A stretch of 60,881 nucleotides of DNA from Amphimedon queenslandica (Eukaryota > Porifera > Demospongiae > Haplosclerida > Niphatidae): positions 207,800-268,680 of the forward strand of contig NW_003546255.1 in the NCBI RefSeq assembly GCF_000090795.2. The letters are read 5' to 3'. The position numbers and the translations under genes were made by a program. Positions 8,639-20,600 of the stretch are shown here, in pieces. Under the pieces are notes generated by a model that was given only the letters and a program-made list of their open reading frames with translations, searched no databases and was not told the DNA's origin. Within the stretch, counting starts at the first letter, position 1, and each line of letters begins with the position of its first letter.

Positions 8639-11600
8639 ATGGCGGCAGCTGACTCCTTCTCAAGTCTCCTTAAAGGTACGTGATCATCTCCCTCTATAGA
8701 ATAAAATAAAATATTATTTTTTCAGATAAAAAGTCACTGTCTCCATTCTGTCTCGTACACAGTCTACAAGGAAGACCCTGTCCCTCTGATGATGGAGGGG
8801 AGGAAGAGGAGGAGAAAGAAGAAGATAGACTAAAGTGAGCCTTGTGATGCTTCTTAATAATCAATATTTTTCAAATCAGCCAATCAAGTTTGAGTGTCTC
8901 GCTTTTTGAAAGTCCCCATTCAAAGCTACCTCCGTCTACTGTCCAGCCAATCAGAACACCGTCAAATAATGTATGTACATGTAGATCTAATTATTTCTAA
9001 TTAATGCTCGTTAAACGTGCCTAGGTTGCCACACCTTTGACACTTCAAGTCGATTGTGTTGATAGGGTGTGGTCTTCAGCCATGGCCACACCCACATCAA
9101 AGAAGTCTCATTTTTCGTCGATTAGTGAATTGGGAACTAGTTGTAGCTCAATCGACCAATCAGAGAGAGAGAAGGAGAAGAGAGGAGAGAGGGAGATTAG
9201 GGAACGTGCTAGGAATCAAGGATCGGAGGTGAGTGTGATCATTTTACTTAAACATGTTTATGAATAATTTTTTTTATATTTTATTTTTAATAGATAATAG
9301 TTCGTAGGTTATTTCATAGCCAGCCTGAGGCCACACCCAATTTGCATAATGACTCAATCAACAAAAATGATGACATGATTTCTGACGTTGATCTAAACCA
9401 CACCCACAACAGCATGGACTTGTTTCATGATAGGGAAGAGGAATATTTGGAGACATCTCCACAACTGATGTTATCAGGGGGTCCGGAACATTCTCTAATA
9501 TTACCGGAACACGTGGAAGAAGACATGGAAGAGGATGGGAAGGAAAATTTAGAAATTTTTTATGATTCGCTCCTCACTCAAGGGACCCAACCCACTCCAA
9601 TATTAGAAGTGAAGGGGCCCGAAGCAGATGCATGTATTTCACCTTCCAAGGGGTCTTGTGAAGATATTAATACAGAAGGTATGGAAACAAATGCATCACC
9701 TGAGAAGGGGTCCTGTACTGTTGATCCAATATTGGAAGGCAAGGGTCTGAGACACATGTCGCTAGATGTACTTTTCATGAGCAACAGTCAGTTAGATGCT
9801 ATAGAGACCAAACCACTCTCTCAAGATCACACTCAGCCTAAGGAAACATGCCAGAGTAATGAAGCTAAAAGAGAAGCAGTCAATGAAATCCAAAGTGAAA
9901 GTGTCTCTCTGAAGAGGATACACTCACCTGAGTCACAACAACTCAACAAGAAATCTAAATCATTGCAACCACTCCCACAGTTAAAAGCTACACCTACTTT
10001 AGGTGGAGCTTTATCAGACAATCAATTGAAGAGAAAGATGTCAACTTTCACTGGGTACCAGACTCCTCTCTCTCGTCCAAAACCCTCCACTAGTTCGTTT
10101 AAAGTCCCTCGGCCTAGAGGAGAGGTCAATGAGAGAGAGGAGAGACAGTCTATTGAGAGAGTTTTGAGTAGTTTCAATCCTTTGTCAACTTCCACTCCGT
10201 CGGTGGTAAAGGCTCAGGGGGTCCGGTCTCTTTTTAAAACTGGGTCTGGGAAGGATTTGATGATTTCAGACCACTCAATCGAGAAAGCAAAATTAATTTT
10301 TGATGACGAGGAAAAGAAAAATGATGAAGGAGGGAAGACTGATCTTATGAAGGTTGATGATAGTGGCTGTGATCAAGGAGAAGAAAGTGGGTGTGGTTTA
10401 GAAGATAGCGAAGGATGGACTGTAGCATCTGATTTTGACTGGGAAGAGTTTAATACTTTCACTCAATTACCCGGTGATACTGTAAATGGCCCTTCGACCA
10501 ATCAAAATGAAGATCCTCAAGTTGCCATGGCGACAGTTAAGACTCCACCCATTTTTGGATTTAAGAATGCTAGTGGGCGAGACATAGCCATCTCAAGTAA
10601 AGCACTGACATTTGCTAATAATTTGCTATCAGATGAAATGAATGCCACACCTACCACTGTCATGCCCATATTAAGCACCAGTAAAGGTCTTCATGAAGCC
10701 AATCCCATTTCTTATCAGATAGGTTTCAAAACAGCTGGTGGTAAAGATGTAACAATATCAAAGAAGTCGCTTGAAACTGCCAAAAGATTATTAAGTGATG
10801 ATCCCAACATTCATGAAGCTCCTCCTACTAGTGCCACGCCCATCAGTGGACTAGGATTCACTACTGCTAGTGGAAAGAATGTTAACGTCTCAACTAAATC
10901 ACTTGAAATTGTCAAAAAATTATTTGAAGATGACGAGGTTACTTCTAAACCCACTAATCACTTAGGGTTCTCCACTGCTAGTGGGAAGGAGGTCCCAGTT
11001 TCGTCTCAATCACTTTCAGTTGTTAGAAACCTTTTCTCGGAAGATGCCATGCCCAATATTACTAATCCAGGTCCTAGTGCTAATGTAGCCCCGCCCACTA
11101 ATATTGGTTTTACTACTGCTGGTGGAAAGAGAGTCGATATTTCTGAGAAATCACTTCAAGCTGTCAGAAGGATTTTTGCTGACGAGGAAACCCCACCTAC
11201 CAAAGCCCCACCTATCAGTACATCAGCTCTGCCCATTCATATTGGTTTCACTACTGCCAGCGGTAAAGGTGTGGATATATCGGAAAAATCACTTGAAGCT
11301 GTGAGAGGAATTTTTGCAGATGATGAAAATGCATCTGCAATAGCCCCGCCCGCTAATAGATTAGGTTTTACGACAGGGAGTGGAAAGGAAGTGAGTGTTA
11401 GTGATGAGTCTTTGAAAACTATTAGGAGACTCTTTTCTGATGAGATTCCTTCAGAACCTCCACCCACTCGTGTGATTGGTTTTTCTACTGCTAGTGGTAA
11501 AGGGGTGAGTGTTTCTACGGAGTCATTAGAAGCAGTTAAGAACATGTTTAGCGATCATCATGATGATAAAGTAGTATCAATTTCTGATAGATCTCGTCCT

Positions 11601-14600
11601 TCATCAGAAGCTGCTACCGTAATGACTCCATCAATTTCAAGAACTAGTGATACTTGGGATAATAATAGTACTAATGTTCTTATGACGCCTAATTTAGGAT
11701 TGAAAACCACACCTTTTGCCCCACCTACTAAGGTACCGGAAAGAAGTAAGCCAATTAAACTATTAATTTAAATTATTTATAATGTGAAAAGCTGATTCAT
11801 TGAGAAAACAAGCTACTAGTAGAAGAGGTCGTGTTTCCAGACCTGAGAGTATGTGCAGCAGTATTGTGTTACTATTTTTAGTATCACGATCTATTTTAGG
11901 TCTATTGTGTGACAGAAATAGTACAATTAAAGCTAAACGAGCAATATGTCAAGATCCAAAGACCACACCTATTGCCACACCTTCCCACATCAAGTATTCT
12001 ATTATTTAAAATATTTTGAGTTTTTCTTATTTTATGTGCAGGTTTCAAAAAGAGACTCCCAACTCGATGTCCTCCAAATACCGTCGTCCTAAAAGAATCA
12101 ACCCGGTTTGGGAAGGTGACCTTTCTAGCGATCTCAAGAGGTCACAGCCGACCACTCCCCCTCCCTCCTCCCCCCTCACCCCCAGTCAATTATCATCCTT
12201 TACTAATCTCAGCCCCCTTAGCCCCGGAACGCTCAACAGCAGTCGACTCAATATCAACGACTCTCTATGTAACGCCCCTCCCCCACCTGTCCTCCCTCGG
12301 TCTCCTGGTCAGGTGGTCCAGGGACAAGAGGGAACCATAACGAGGGCAAGGGGACGTCCTGGTTGCCAACGGATACCATTGATTGCCATGGCAATGGAAA
12401 ATGGGAGGCTTGGCGGGTACAGCGAGGAAGAGGTTAGAGTATACATGTACATGTACACAATTTTAAATTATTTTTTTATTAATAGTTATTAAGTAAAGGG
12501 GTTTGTCCTAGTGTGCTCTCTGTGTCTGTTTCTAATGCTTCCAGTTTTGTATTTGAGGGGCGGGGTTTCTTTAGCCCTGCCTCCTTGAGGAGGGGATGGG
12601 TCTGTGTTGGTGATGGAGTTGTACTGAAACTAAGTGAGAGGAATACAGCTGGAGCAGAGGAGCTATGGAGGTACAGAAAATAAAATACATGTCCATGTTC
12701 ATTTTCTTTCATTTTATTTTAGTGCATTTTCTCTCAGTCCTGGTGTTGATGATGCTCTTATTAGTAAGGACTGGTTCACTAATCACTACAAGTGGATTGT
12801 ATGGAAACTGGCCACCATGGAGATATGCTTCCCTGAGAAATGGGCTGGAAGGTAACATAAACTGTGCTATATACATGTACTTATACACATTGTATTCTTC
12901 TCTCTCTTTCTTAATACGTGTACATGTGCCTGTACATGTAGGTGCCTAACAGTTGATTGGTGTCTCTTACAATTGAAGTATCGTTATGATATTGAAATAG
13001 ATCAAGCTAAAAGGTTCATGTCCTTATCATTTAATTGTACATTATTTACTTTTTTCTCTCATACACTGTAGGTCTATTATCCATAAGATATGTGAAGGGG
13101 ATGACACACCCACACGTCACATGATCCTCTGTGTATGTCACATGACACAAGAGACCAATGCAAGCAATGAAGTACAACTACATGTACATGTACTTTATAC
13201 TTTTATTTATTTTTTATTGTCTTATTGTAGGTGGCTTATTCTTTGGAGCTTACCGATGGATGGTATTCTATTCCGGCTAAATTAGACAGACCATTGTCCT
13301 CCTTTGCTGCTCGTGGTTTGATATGTGTGGGTGGGAAACTTGCTGTATTTGGGGCGGAGCTAAGTGGAGATCAAACTAATGGACATCCACTAGAGGTACG
13401 TGTAAAAATGGTCATAACTTGAAAAATTGAAGTCGGAATCAGCTCAAACTTTCTACATATCATAAGGACATCAATATGTATCAGAAAACATAATAAAAAT
13501 TGGGGGTGATTTCGGAGCCATTTTTTGGAAAAAACCATGGGCTATATAGTACAGGGTATTTTTCAGAAAATGGCCAATTTTTAAAATGGTCATAACTCGA
13601 AAATTTGAAGTCGGAATCAACTCAAACTTTCTACACAACACAAGGACATCAATATGTATCAGAAAACATAATAAAAAGTGGGGGTGATATGGAGCCATTT
13701 TTTGGAAAAAACCATGGACTATAGTACAGGGATTTTTTCAAAAATTGGCCGATTTTTTCAAATGACCATAACTCAAAAATTTGAAGTCGGAATCGGTTCA
13801 AACTTTCTACATAGCACGAGGACATCAATATGTATCAGAAAATGTAATAAAAATTGGGAGTGATTTTGGAGCCATTTTTTTAAAAAAACCATGGGCTTTA
13901 CTGCAGGGAATTTAGCATAATTTTTGATGGCCATAACAATGTTAGTCAATGTAACAAAAGTACATTAATATTATTTTTAGGTCTCCAAGTCCAAGTTATT
14001 GTTATTAAATGCTAATTCAGTGAGGAGAGCTCATTGGTCGGCTCGTCTTGGACTATTACCACACCCAGTCCCTCCCTCATTTCCACTTCAATCCATTATA
14101 CCAGCTAGAGGCATAATACCAGCCATTGAGGTTTGAATCATGTGATTGTCATGTGACTTTTACATGTAGCACATGTACAGGTCATCATTGCAAGATGCTA
14201 TCCTTTGCTTTATGTTGAGAGAGGGTCCTCCGATGGAGATGGGCGGGGCTTTAATGGGCGTGTCTTCAGGAGACGGCACGAGGAGGAGAGAGTGGAGAGA
14301 GAGTGGGAGGAGAAGAGACAAAAGAAAATGGAAGAGATTTATAAAAGAGTTGAGAAGGAGTACAAAGAAGAAGTAGGTAAGGGGAGAAGAGAATTTAAAA
14401 ATTATTACATATATTCTTATTGTTACCATCCCTCCTCTCTCTCTTTCTTTTAGAAAGTCACTCAAGACACAGAAAGAGAAGGTCCAGTAGGGTGTCAGTT
14501 CGTTATGTTAAACAGCTCCAAGATGGAGAGGAAATATACAATCAACTGCAGTCCTCATCAGATCCTGACTCATTCATGGTATGAGAGAAAGAGTATGAGA

Positions 14601-17600
14601 ATGTAATGGTGAAGTACACGTACATGAACAATGTACATGTATGTAAGTAAACATGTGCATGTACATGTACAGTACAGCTCAGCTATAAGTTTTCGTTTAT
14701 ACTAGTGATCTCCAGCATTACCTACGTTCCACACTGGTGCAATGACTACACTAGTGTAGGGACACGCACATTATTCGGGAATTTCTTTTGGAATAATGGG
14801 TGTGAAATTTAGAGAAAGAATAATGGGTTAAAATTTGCCTGCCTGGATCACATGATCAATATTTAACCCTTTCAATACTGCATGAGCATGTGTCAGGATG
14901 TCAGCAAACAGTACAGTACAATTTAACAGCATTTTACAGCAACAGCAATGAGTAACTCCACTACTGAACAGATTTCAGGACACTCAAATTCACTTGAGGA
15001 TTACATTGAGTCATCAGTAGTGTTACAATATAACCATGAATGATGATATTAATAATCAAAACTTGATGAATTTTTGGTATTATCAGAGCATAATAATGGG
15101 AATAATGGGCTAAAAAGGAGAGAATAATGGGATTGAGGAAGAGAATTGAAGAATAGAATTATAGGGTTGAAAAAAAAGAATAATGTGCATGTCCCTACAC
15201 TAGTGCACCACAAAACAAGATAAGTACATGATGTACATGATAAATACACGATACAGGTGCTACCTTCACTAGTGCAGCTTGGATGCATAGACAAGTTGCA
15301 CCTGTGTCATGTACACAATAAGTTAACTTATAGCTGAGCGGTACTGTACATGTATTTGTAAAGTGTACTCTTCATATTTTTACTATTTTTAGGAGCTTCT
15401 TTCTTCTACTCAGCGTACACTTTTAGAGAGCTATCAAGTTTCTCTTTCATCAAAGAAACAAGAAGAGTTACAATCACGAATTAAGAAAGCAGTTGAAAAG
15501 GCCGGTGAAGAGGTGAGTGTGATCCGTTATTAATTATAAATATTATTGTTTTTTAGTTGCCGCCCACTCGTAATGTATCCCAATTACTGAGACTAGTACT
15601 GGTACAGTATGGGGAAATACCCTCTTCTACTTGTGAGTGGTGGGTGGGGCTGTGGGTGTGGTTTTATTTGTTATAGGTTGTTTGCTTAGTGCTTGGAATG
15701 TGGGTGGATCTGAAATGAGAGATAACCTTAAGGAAGGAGTTGCTCTTAGAATAAGTAAAGTATCAGCTAATTCAAAGTAAATAATCAAAGCTTTGAATGT
15801 ACAATGTACTTGTACATGTATGTGTACATTTGATTATTATTTTATTGCTTCAGTTTTCATGATGGACAATTACAATTAAGTTCAGGAAAGTTAACATCTT
15901 TTTCACTCCTACCTAAAGACCAATCTTACATGATTAACTATACACAAAGACAAGTTAGTTTATACAATTTAATAGTAGTATCATGGATAAGTAATATAAA
16001 TGAGAAGGAGTCTCTATACATTGTGTTGTGCACTAGAAGAATTGCCATACACAAAATAAACTACATGTAACTATGGATAGCTCAATCTACAAAATCTGCA
16101 CAGTACACAATAAAGTTTTCTAATATCTACAGTACATGTATCATATTTTCTCAGCATTAATCGATTTGTTTGGCATTTTCTAATTTTTTATCCTCTATCT
16201 TTTCTGATGCCTTCAGTCCAGCAGTAGTTACTCCTGCTCCTCCAGCTCCTCCAACAATAGCTCCAGCTATAGCACCTCCAATCCCGCCAACTAATGCACC
16301 AGCTACAGTACCAATCCCAGGTACTATGGGGCTGCCTAAAACACCACCAGCTACTGCACCACCTGCAGCTCCTACTATAATAGCTCCTGCTGTACCTCCA
16401 CCTGCAACTGCAACAAGCCCAGAATTTCGCTTATACCAATTTGCAAATGGAACTGCTTGAGGAGTACAGCGTTTTTCACATAATTCCCAAAAATCTGTAG
16501 TCCATTCAATTTTGCTTTTAAGCAGACTTTCCTTTTTGCTACTTGTCACAATACTTGGGATGTCTCGAACTACTTCTGCTGAAATTTTGTTTTCTATAAG
16601 ATACATCTTCATTTGTTCTTTGACTGCATTTTCCTGCCTTTCCATGTGTTGTTTAGCACTCATGCCTGTATTTTCCCCATCCCATTCTATAGCATATTGA
16701 TCTCCACAGGTGAACACAATAATAGTGTGCTGCATCAAGCTATCACCCAGTGCTCTTACCATCTCTTTGAGTATCATCTGACAGTTTTTATCAAATCTGG
16801 CATACAATCTGTGGCATATTAGAACAATGTCAGCACTCTTCATTTTTGATATTGCTTTTTCAATGATAGATCGATCTTTTGTTTTTGTATCTCCAAAACC
16901 CAGAGTATCATATACTGTAACTTCTTTATTTTCACCTACTGTGTGGTGAATTTCATGCACCATCTCATGCTCAGTAGGTGTTACAGAACCACCAACCGTT
17001 GCCCTGTTTGCTCCGAGTATTTTGTTGATAAAGGAAGACTTCCCAACTCCATTGTGACCGATCACCAGAATTTTCATGCCATTTTTTATTCCTTTGTCTG
17101 GTTGAATACCAGTAGCCATGTCTTACAAGTTAACCGTAGGTCGGCGGCTGCAATTATTCGCGGTCATAAAAATTCAATTAAAAACCATGGAAACCCATGG
17201 GCCCAGCCTACCGAGGTGTTATTTTAATTGAAAACGGCGCGATATTGAAGGAAAGCACCTTGCTGGCAAGTTGCTGCAGTGTTCTTGAGCTGTTGTTCTT
17301 CTTGTGTTACTAAGCCTTGGTCTCTTTGGAGCTGCTTTTACCTGTTCTTTACTGTCTCGCCGCGCCGCATCTTGGGACTCTCCACCCATTCTAGTTAGTG
17401 TTTATTGAATTGGGTGTGGTTTATTATCACCACCACACGGACTAGCAACAATTTGCAGCAAAGAGGCTGAAAGAGCTCTGAGATAGAAGTCCATACAAGA
17501 AGTTAACAGGTAGAGAAAGACTCGTTATTGATGAATGGCTCCAGTAAAGCTGCTAAAGAACAGATGAATAGCTGAACACTAAACACGTGGTCTTATTGTC

Positions 17601-20600
17601 ATAGCAATGCTCTAACAGTTACCATGGTTTTTAATTGAACTTTTTAAGTTTTTTTTAATGACCGCGAATAATTGCAGCCGCGAATATATCCCGACTGTAC
17701 TTGATGTAAAATCTGCTGATTTTGCTCTGCTAGGCTGCAGCTAGCCATAGATATTAGAGTAAATGAAATTTAATTGGTCCCATTTACTATTATAAGAGAA
17801 CTGTAAGCTGAAAAGTAAAGAAAAGTTGCTGTCTTGCTGTGTAACTAGGGAAAGTGGCATCTGTTGCTATGGCACAATACAAAGGAATGCAATTATTATC
17901 CTGCCCTTTTCTAGTTTCCTATCAGTCCCTTTTATTTACTCTTAATATTTATGAGCTAGCCCCATAGTTATTATAGACTACGTAACCGCAAGAGTAGATA
18001 ATAATAGAAGCGAGTGTCTTACGGCGTAGAATTGAAGAGTCACATTCAGGATATTTTCAGTATTCTTGAGTAGTTATTCAAAAATAACTAGCAATATAAT
18101 AACTACTCAAATAAAATACTGAAAGTATCCTGAATGTGACTCTTCAATTCTACGCCGTGATGAAGCAGGGGGTATATGCACAGTAGGACACTCTCTTCTA
18201 ATTATTATCTACTCTTGGTAACCGGGATAGGAAACTAGCTCATGTGATCCATTCAAACCAGTATCAACCGCCCGGCCAACGACCGTCATTGGATTTTGGT
18301 GGGTGTGGTCAAAAAATGGCTACTCATCGACGACATTCAAAGGAAGATTGTATTCAAGCCAATGTTGATTTCTTGTTATTTTAATGATATTTCAATACTT
18401 CAATGTTTGTGTGACATGACTGTAATGAAAAAAATACTGATACCATTGTTATTTTGCAAATATACAGTGATTTTGTTCAAATTTGTGTTAGTTGCAAATT
18501 TGAAAAACTTTATGTACCTGTTGCACTATCACACGGGCAAAAATAGACTAACAAGATCATTGAAGATGTTGCCACAATCATTGTGCATGGAACTGTCATA
18601 GTTTCATTTACTCACTATGTTAGAGGAGTAATAACTAAAATATTGTTTTTGCAAACAGTCCACTGTTGTACCTGTTACAGCTTTTACACAGCAAGTAAAG
18701 GATTTTGCTTTTGGATGAGGATAGTTTAATGTTGTGTGCATGGAATTGGGGGGGTTAGCATTTAAATTCATGCAAAGCATTTGACTATAACACTGCTTAA
18801 AAACCAAAAATTCATTAATTCTGCATGAAAAGCAAGCAACATGGTCAAATTTATTCTATTTAATGCCCAATCCAATCACGGACGTCCGCCGGGGGAATCC
18901 TAGTTTCCTATCCTGGTTACGTAGTCTCTAATATCTATGCTAGCGCTAGCTAGCAATGAGACACGCCCAAAAAGGCATGATCAGAGATGCAGTTAATTAA
19001 GGCATAAGTAGGATAGGGCATTATCCTACGATATACATATTCATTGACAAAATAATATTCATTGTTGCTAAAATAACAAGTGTAGATGGCTAATAACCAC
19101 TACTTTGAAGCCTTGAAAAAATGTTAATGTTTATCCAAGGTTTTATCATAGTTGCTCAGTGTTCAGGACAATCCCTCTATTTTGCTATGCGAAATGAGTG
19201 TAGGCAAAATCATGGCATACTTGTGTGCTATTTTTTCTTGCTTTATCATCATTTCTAAAGGTCTAGATGCACCCTGGGCGTGATTGCTTAACTCTCACAT
19301 CACTTGTATAGATAGTAGAGTAACTATGTATGGCAATAGAACTAGACCCTTCCCACCTTCTAGTCATAGATAATAGAGTAAATGAAAGGGATTGGAAACT
19401 ATTGTTCCCGCCCGGTGATGCGGTTTTCGTCACCCCTGGTTACCTGGTTGGCAACGTCCGTGTTTATCTGCATTCCCCATCTTCTCCACAGTAGTTGTTG
19501 TGTGGAAAGGATTTCGAAGGAATTTTGTGTGACTATTAGATAACGCTTGCTTATGATATATCTTCTGTTCCACATAGAAAATTTATGGCTACCTATAGCA
19601 AGGTTTTTCTTTTTATAAAGCTATTTTTCGACCAGTTATGGGTACACAAAGTCGGCATCTTTTTTGACACTTTTTTGCCTCTACAGCTTTCATGCTTTTG
19701 CTATTCTAGTGTTGCCTCGTATCATTCCATAAGTAATTGAAAGTTCTTTTATATTCTGACAAGCTTTTTAGAGTTTAGCTACAAATGTCTTCATCAGAGG
19801 GAGAAAACAGCAATTTTATGGGCAAAAGCGCTATAACACTCAAAATATTAATTTAAATATACCAAATAAATAATAATTAACAGTGCAAAACATTGAACTC
19901 CTTGATAGTTGAGTTCCTTTTTCATCAGAGTACTCTTCTTGGAGTTATTCTAATTTTAATGAAAAAATCAAGAATTTTGTGGTCAAAAGATAACAAACCG
20001 CCTAGTCAGCAATTTTTTTGCTTAGCAACAATACAATCAAATGGCATTATTGCTATGCCCACGCAGAAGTTTCCAATCCCTTTCATTTACTCTATTATCT
20101 ATGTTCTAGTAGACATTGTAAATTAATTGGCACTTATTCCATGCATGTATCTTTATTCAATACGTTTTTATAGTTCACTTCTTTGTGTCAGTTATCATCA
20201 TACACTAGTAGAAGAGGAGTCCAGTCTCAATACAATGAGATTGATACTGTTGGTATAATCATTACCACCTTGAGACAAAAACAATTCAACAAGTAAAGAG
20301 AGGAACTCTAAAACATATTTAACAAGGTCTATTTTTAGTAATAAAACCATTGATGTATTGTATTTAACTGATGCTGACAAATGCCTGCTCGTAATTAAAG
20401 CATGGGAGGGGCTCAAAGTGAGTTAACCACACCCACCATTAATTATGCATTGAAACTTAGTCTGTCGTTGGAGAGGGTGTGGTCACTGCTGGATGCATTG
20501 TAGCTGTTAGTAATCTCCGCTATCAAGTTGGGAGTGGTTTAGGGCCACCCACTGGTCATGTGACTGATCGTACAATATTCTCTCAACGTCCAATCGAAGA

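Larger units (their letters stand above)
15954..20173 (+). other. 4.2 kb BRCA2 intron holding a nested gene and MITEs
   Basis: The intron runs from a GTTAGT donor after codons ending RQ to an acceptor TTATAG at 20173, both phase 0. It splits OB2 from OB3. Other BRCA2 introns here are mostly under 130 bp. It contains the opposite-strand AIG1-like gene (16157-17119), an inverted-repeat element (17144-17681) and four MITEs between 17746 and 20103. Confidence 0.8.

Noticed and set aside
11746-11771. BRCA2 ending at the stop after the BRC exon
   Set aside because: A strong GTAAGC donor precedes the stop, and the helical and OB domains follow in frame on the same strand.
13471-13863. ORFs with LEKTMDYSTGIF-type products, recurring in several places
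   Set aside because: They are open readings through the dispersed satellite, in different frames and orientations, with no start or splice logic.
13417-13935. CRISPR-like array of regular repeats
   Set aside because: The repeats are contiguous ~177 bp satellite units without short unique spacers, in an animal intron.
15954-16071. BRCA2 ending at the in-frame stop near 16069
   Set aside because: OB3 exons at 20174-20667 continue the domain with matching phase and clear family similarity, so the readthrough is better explained as intron.
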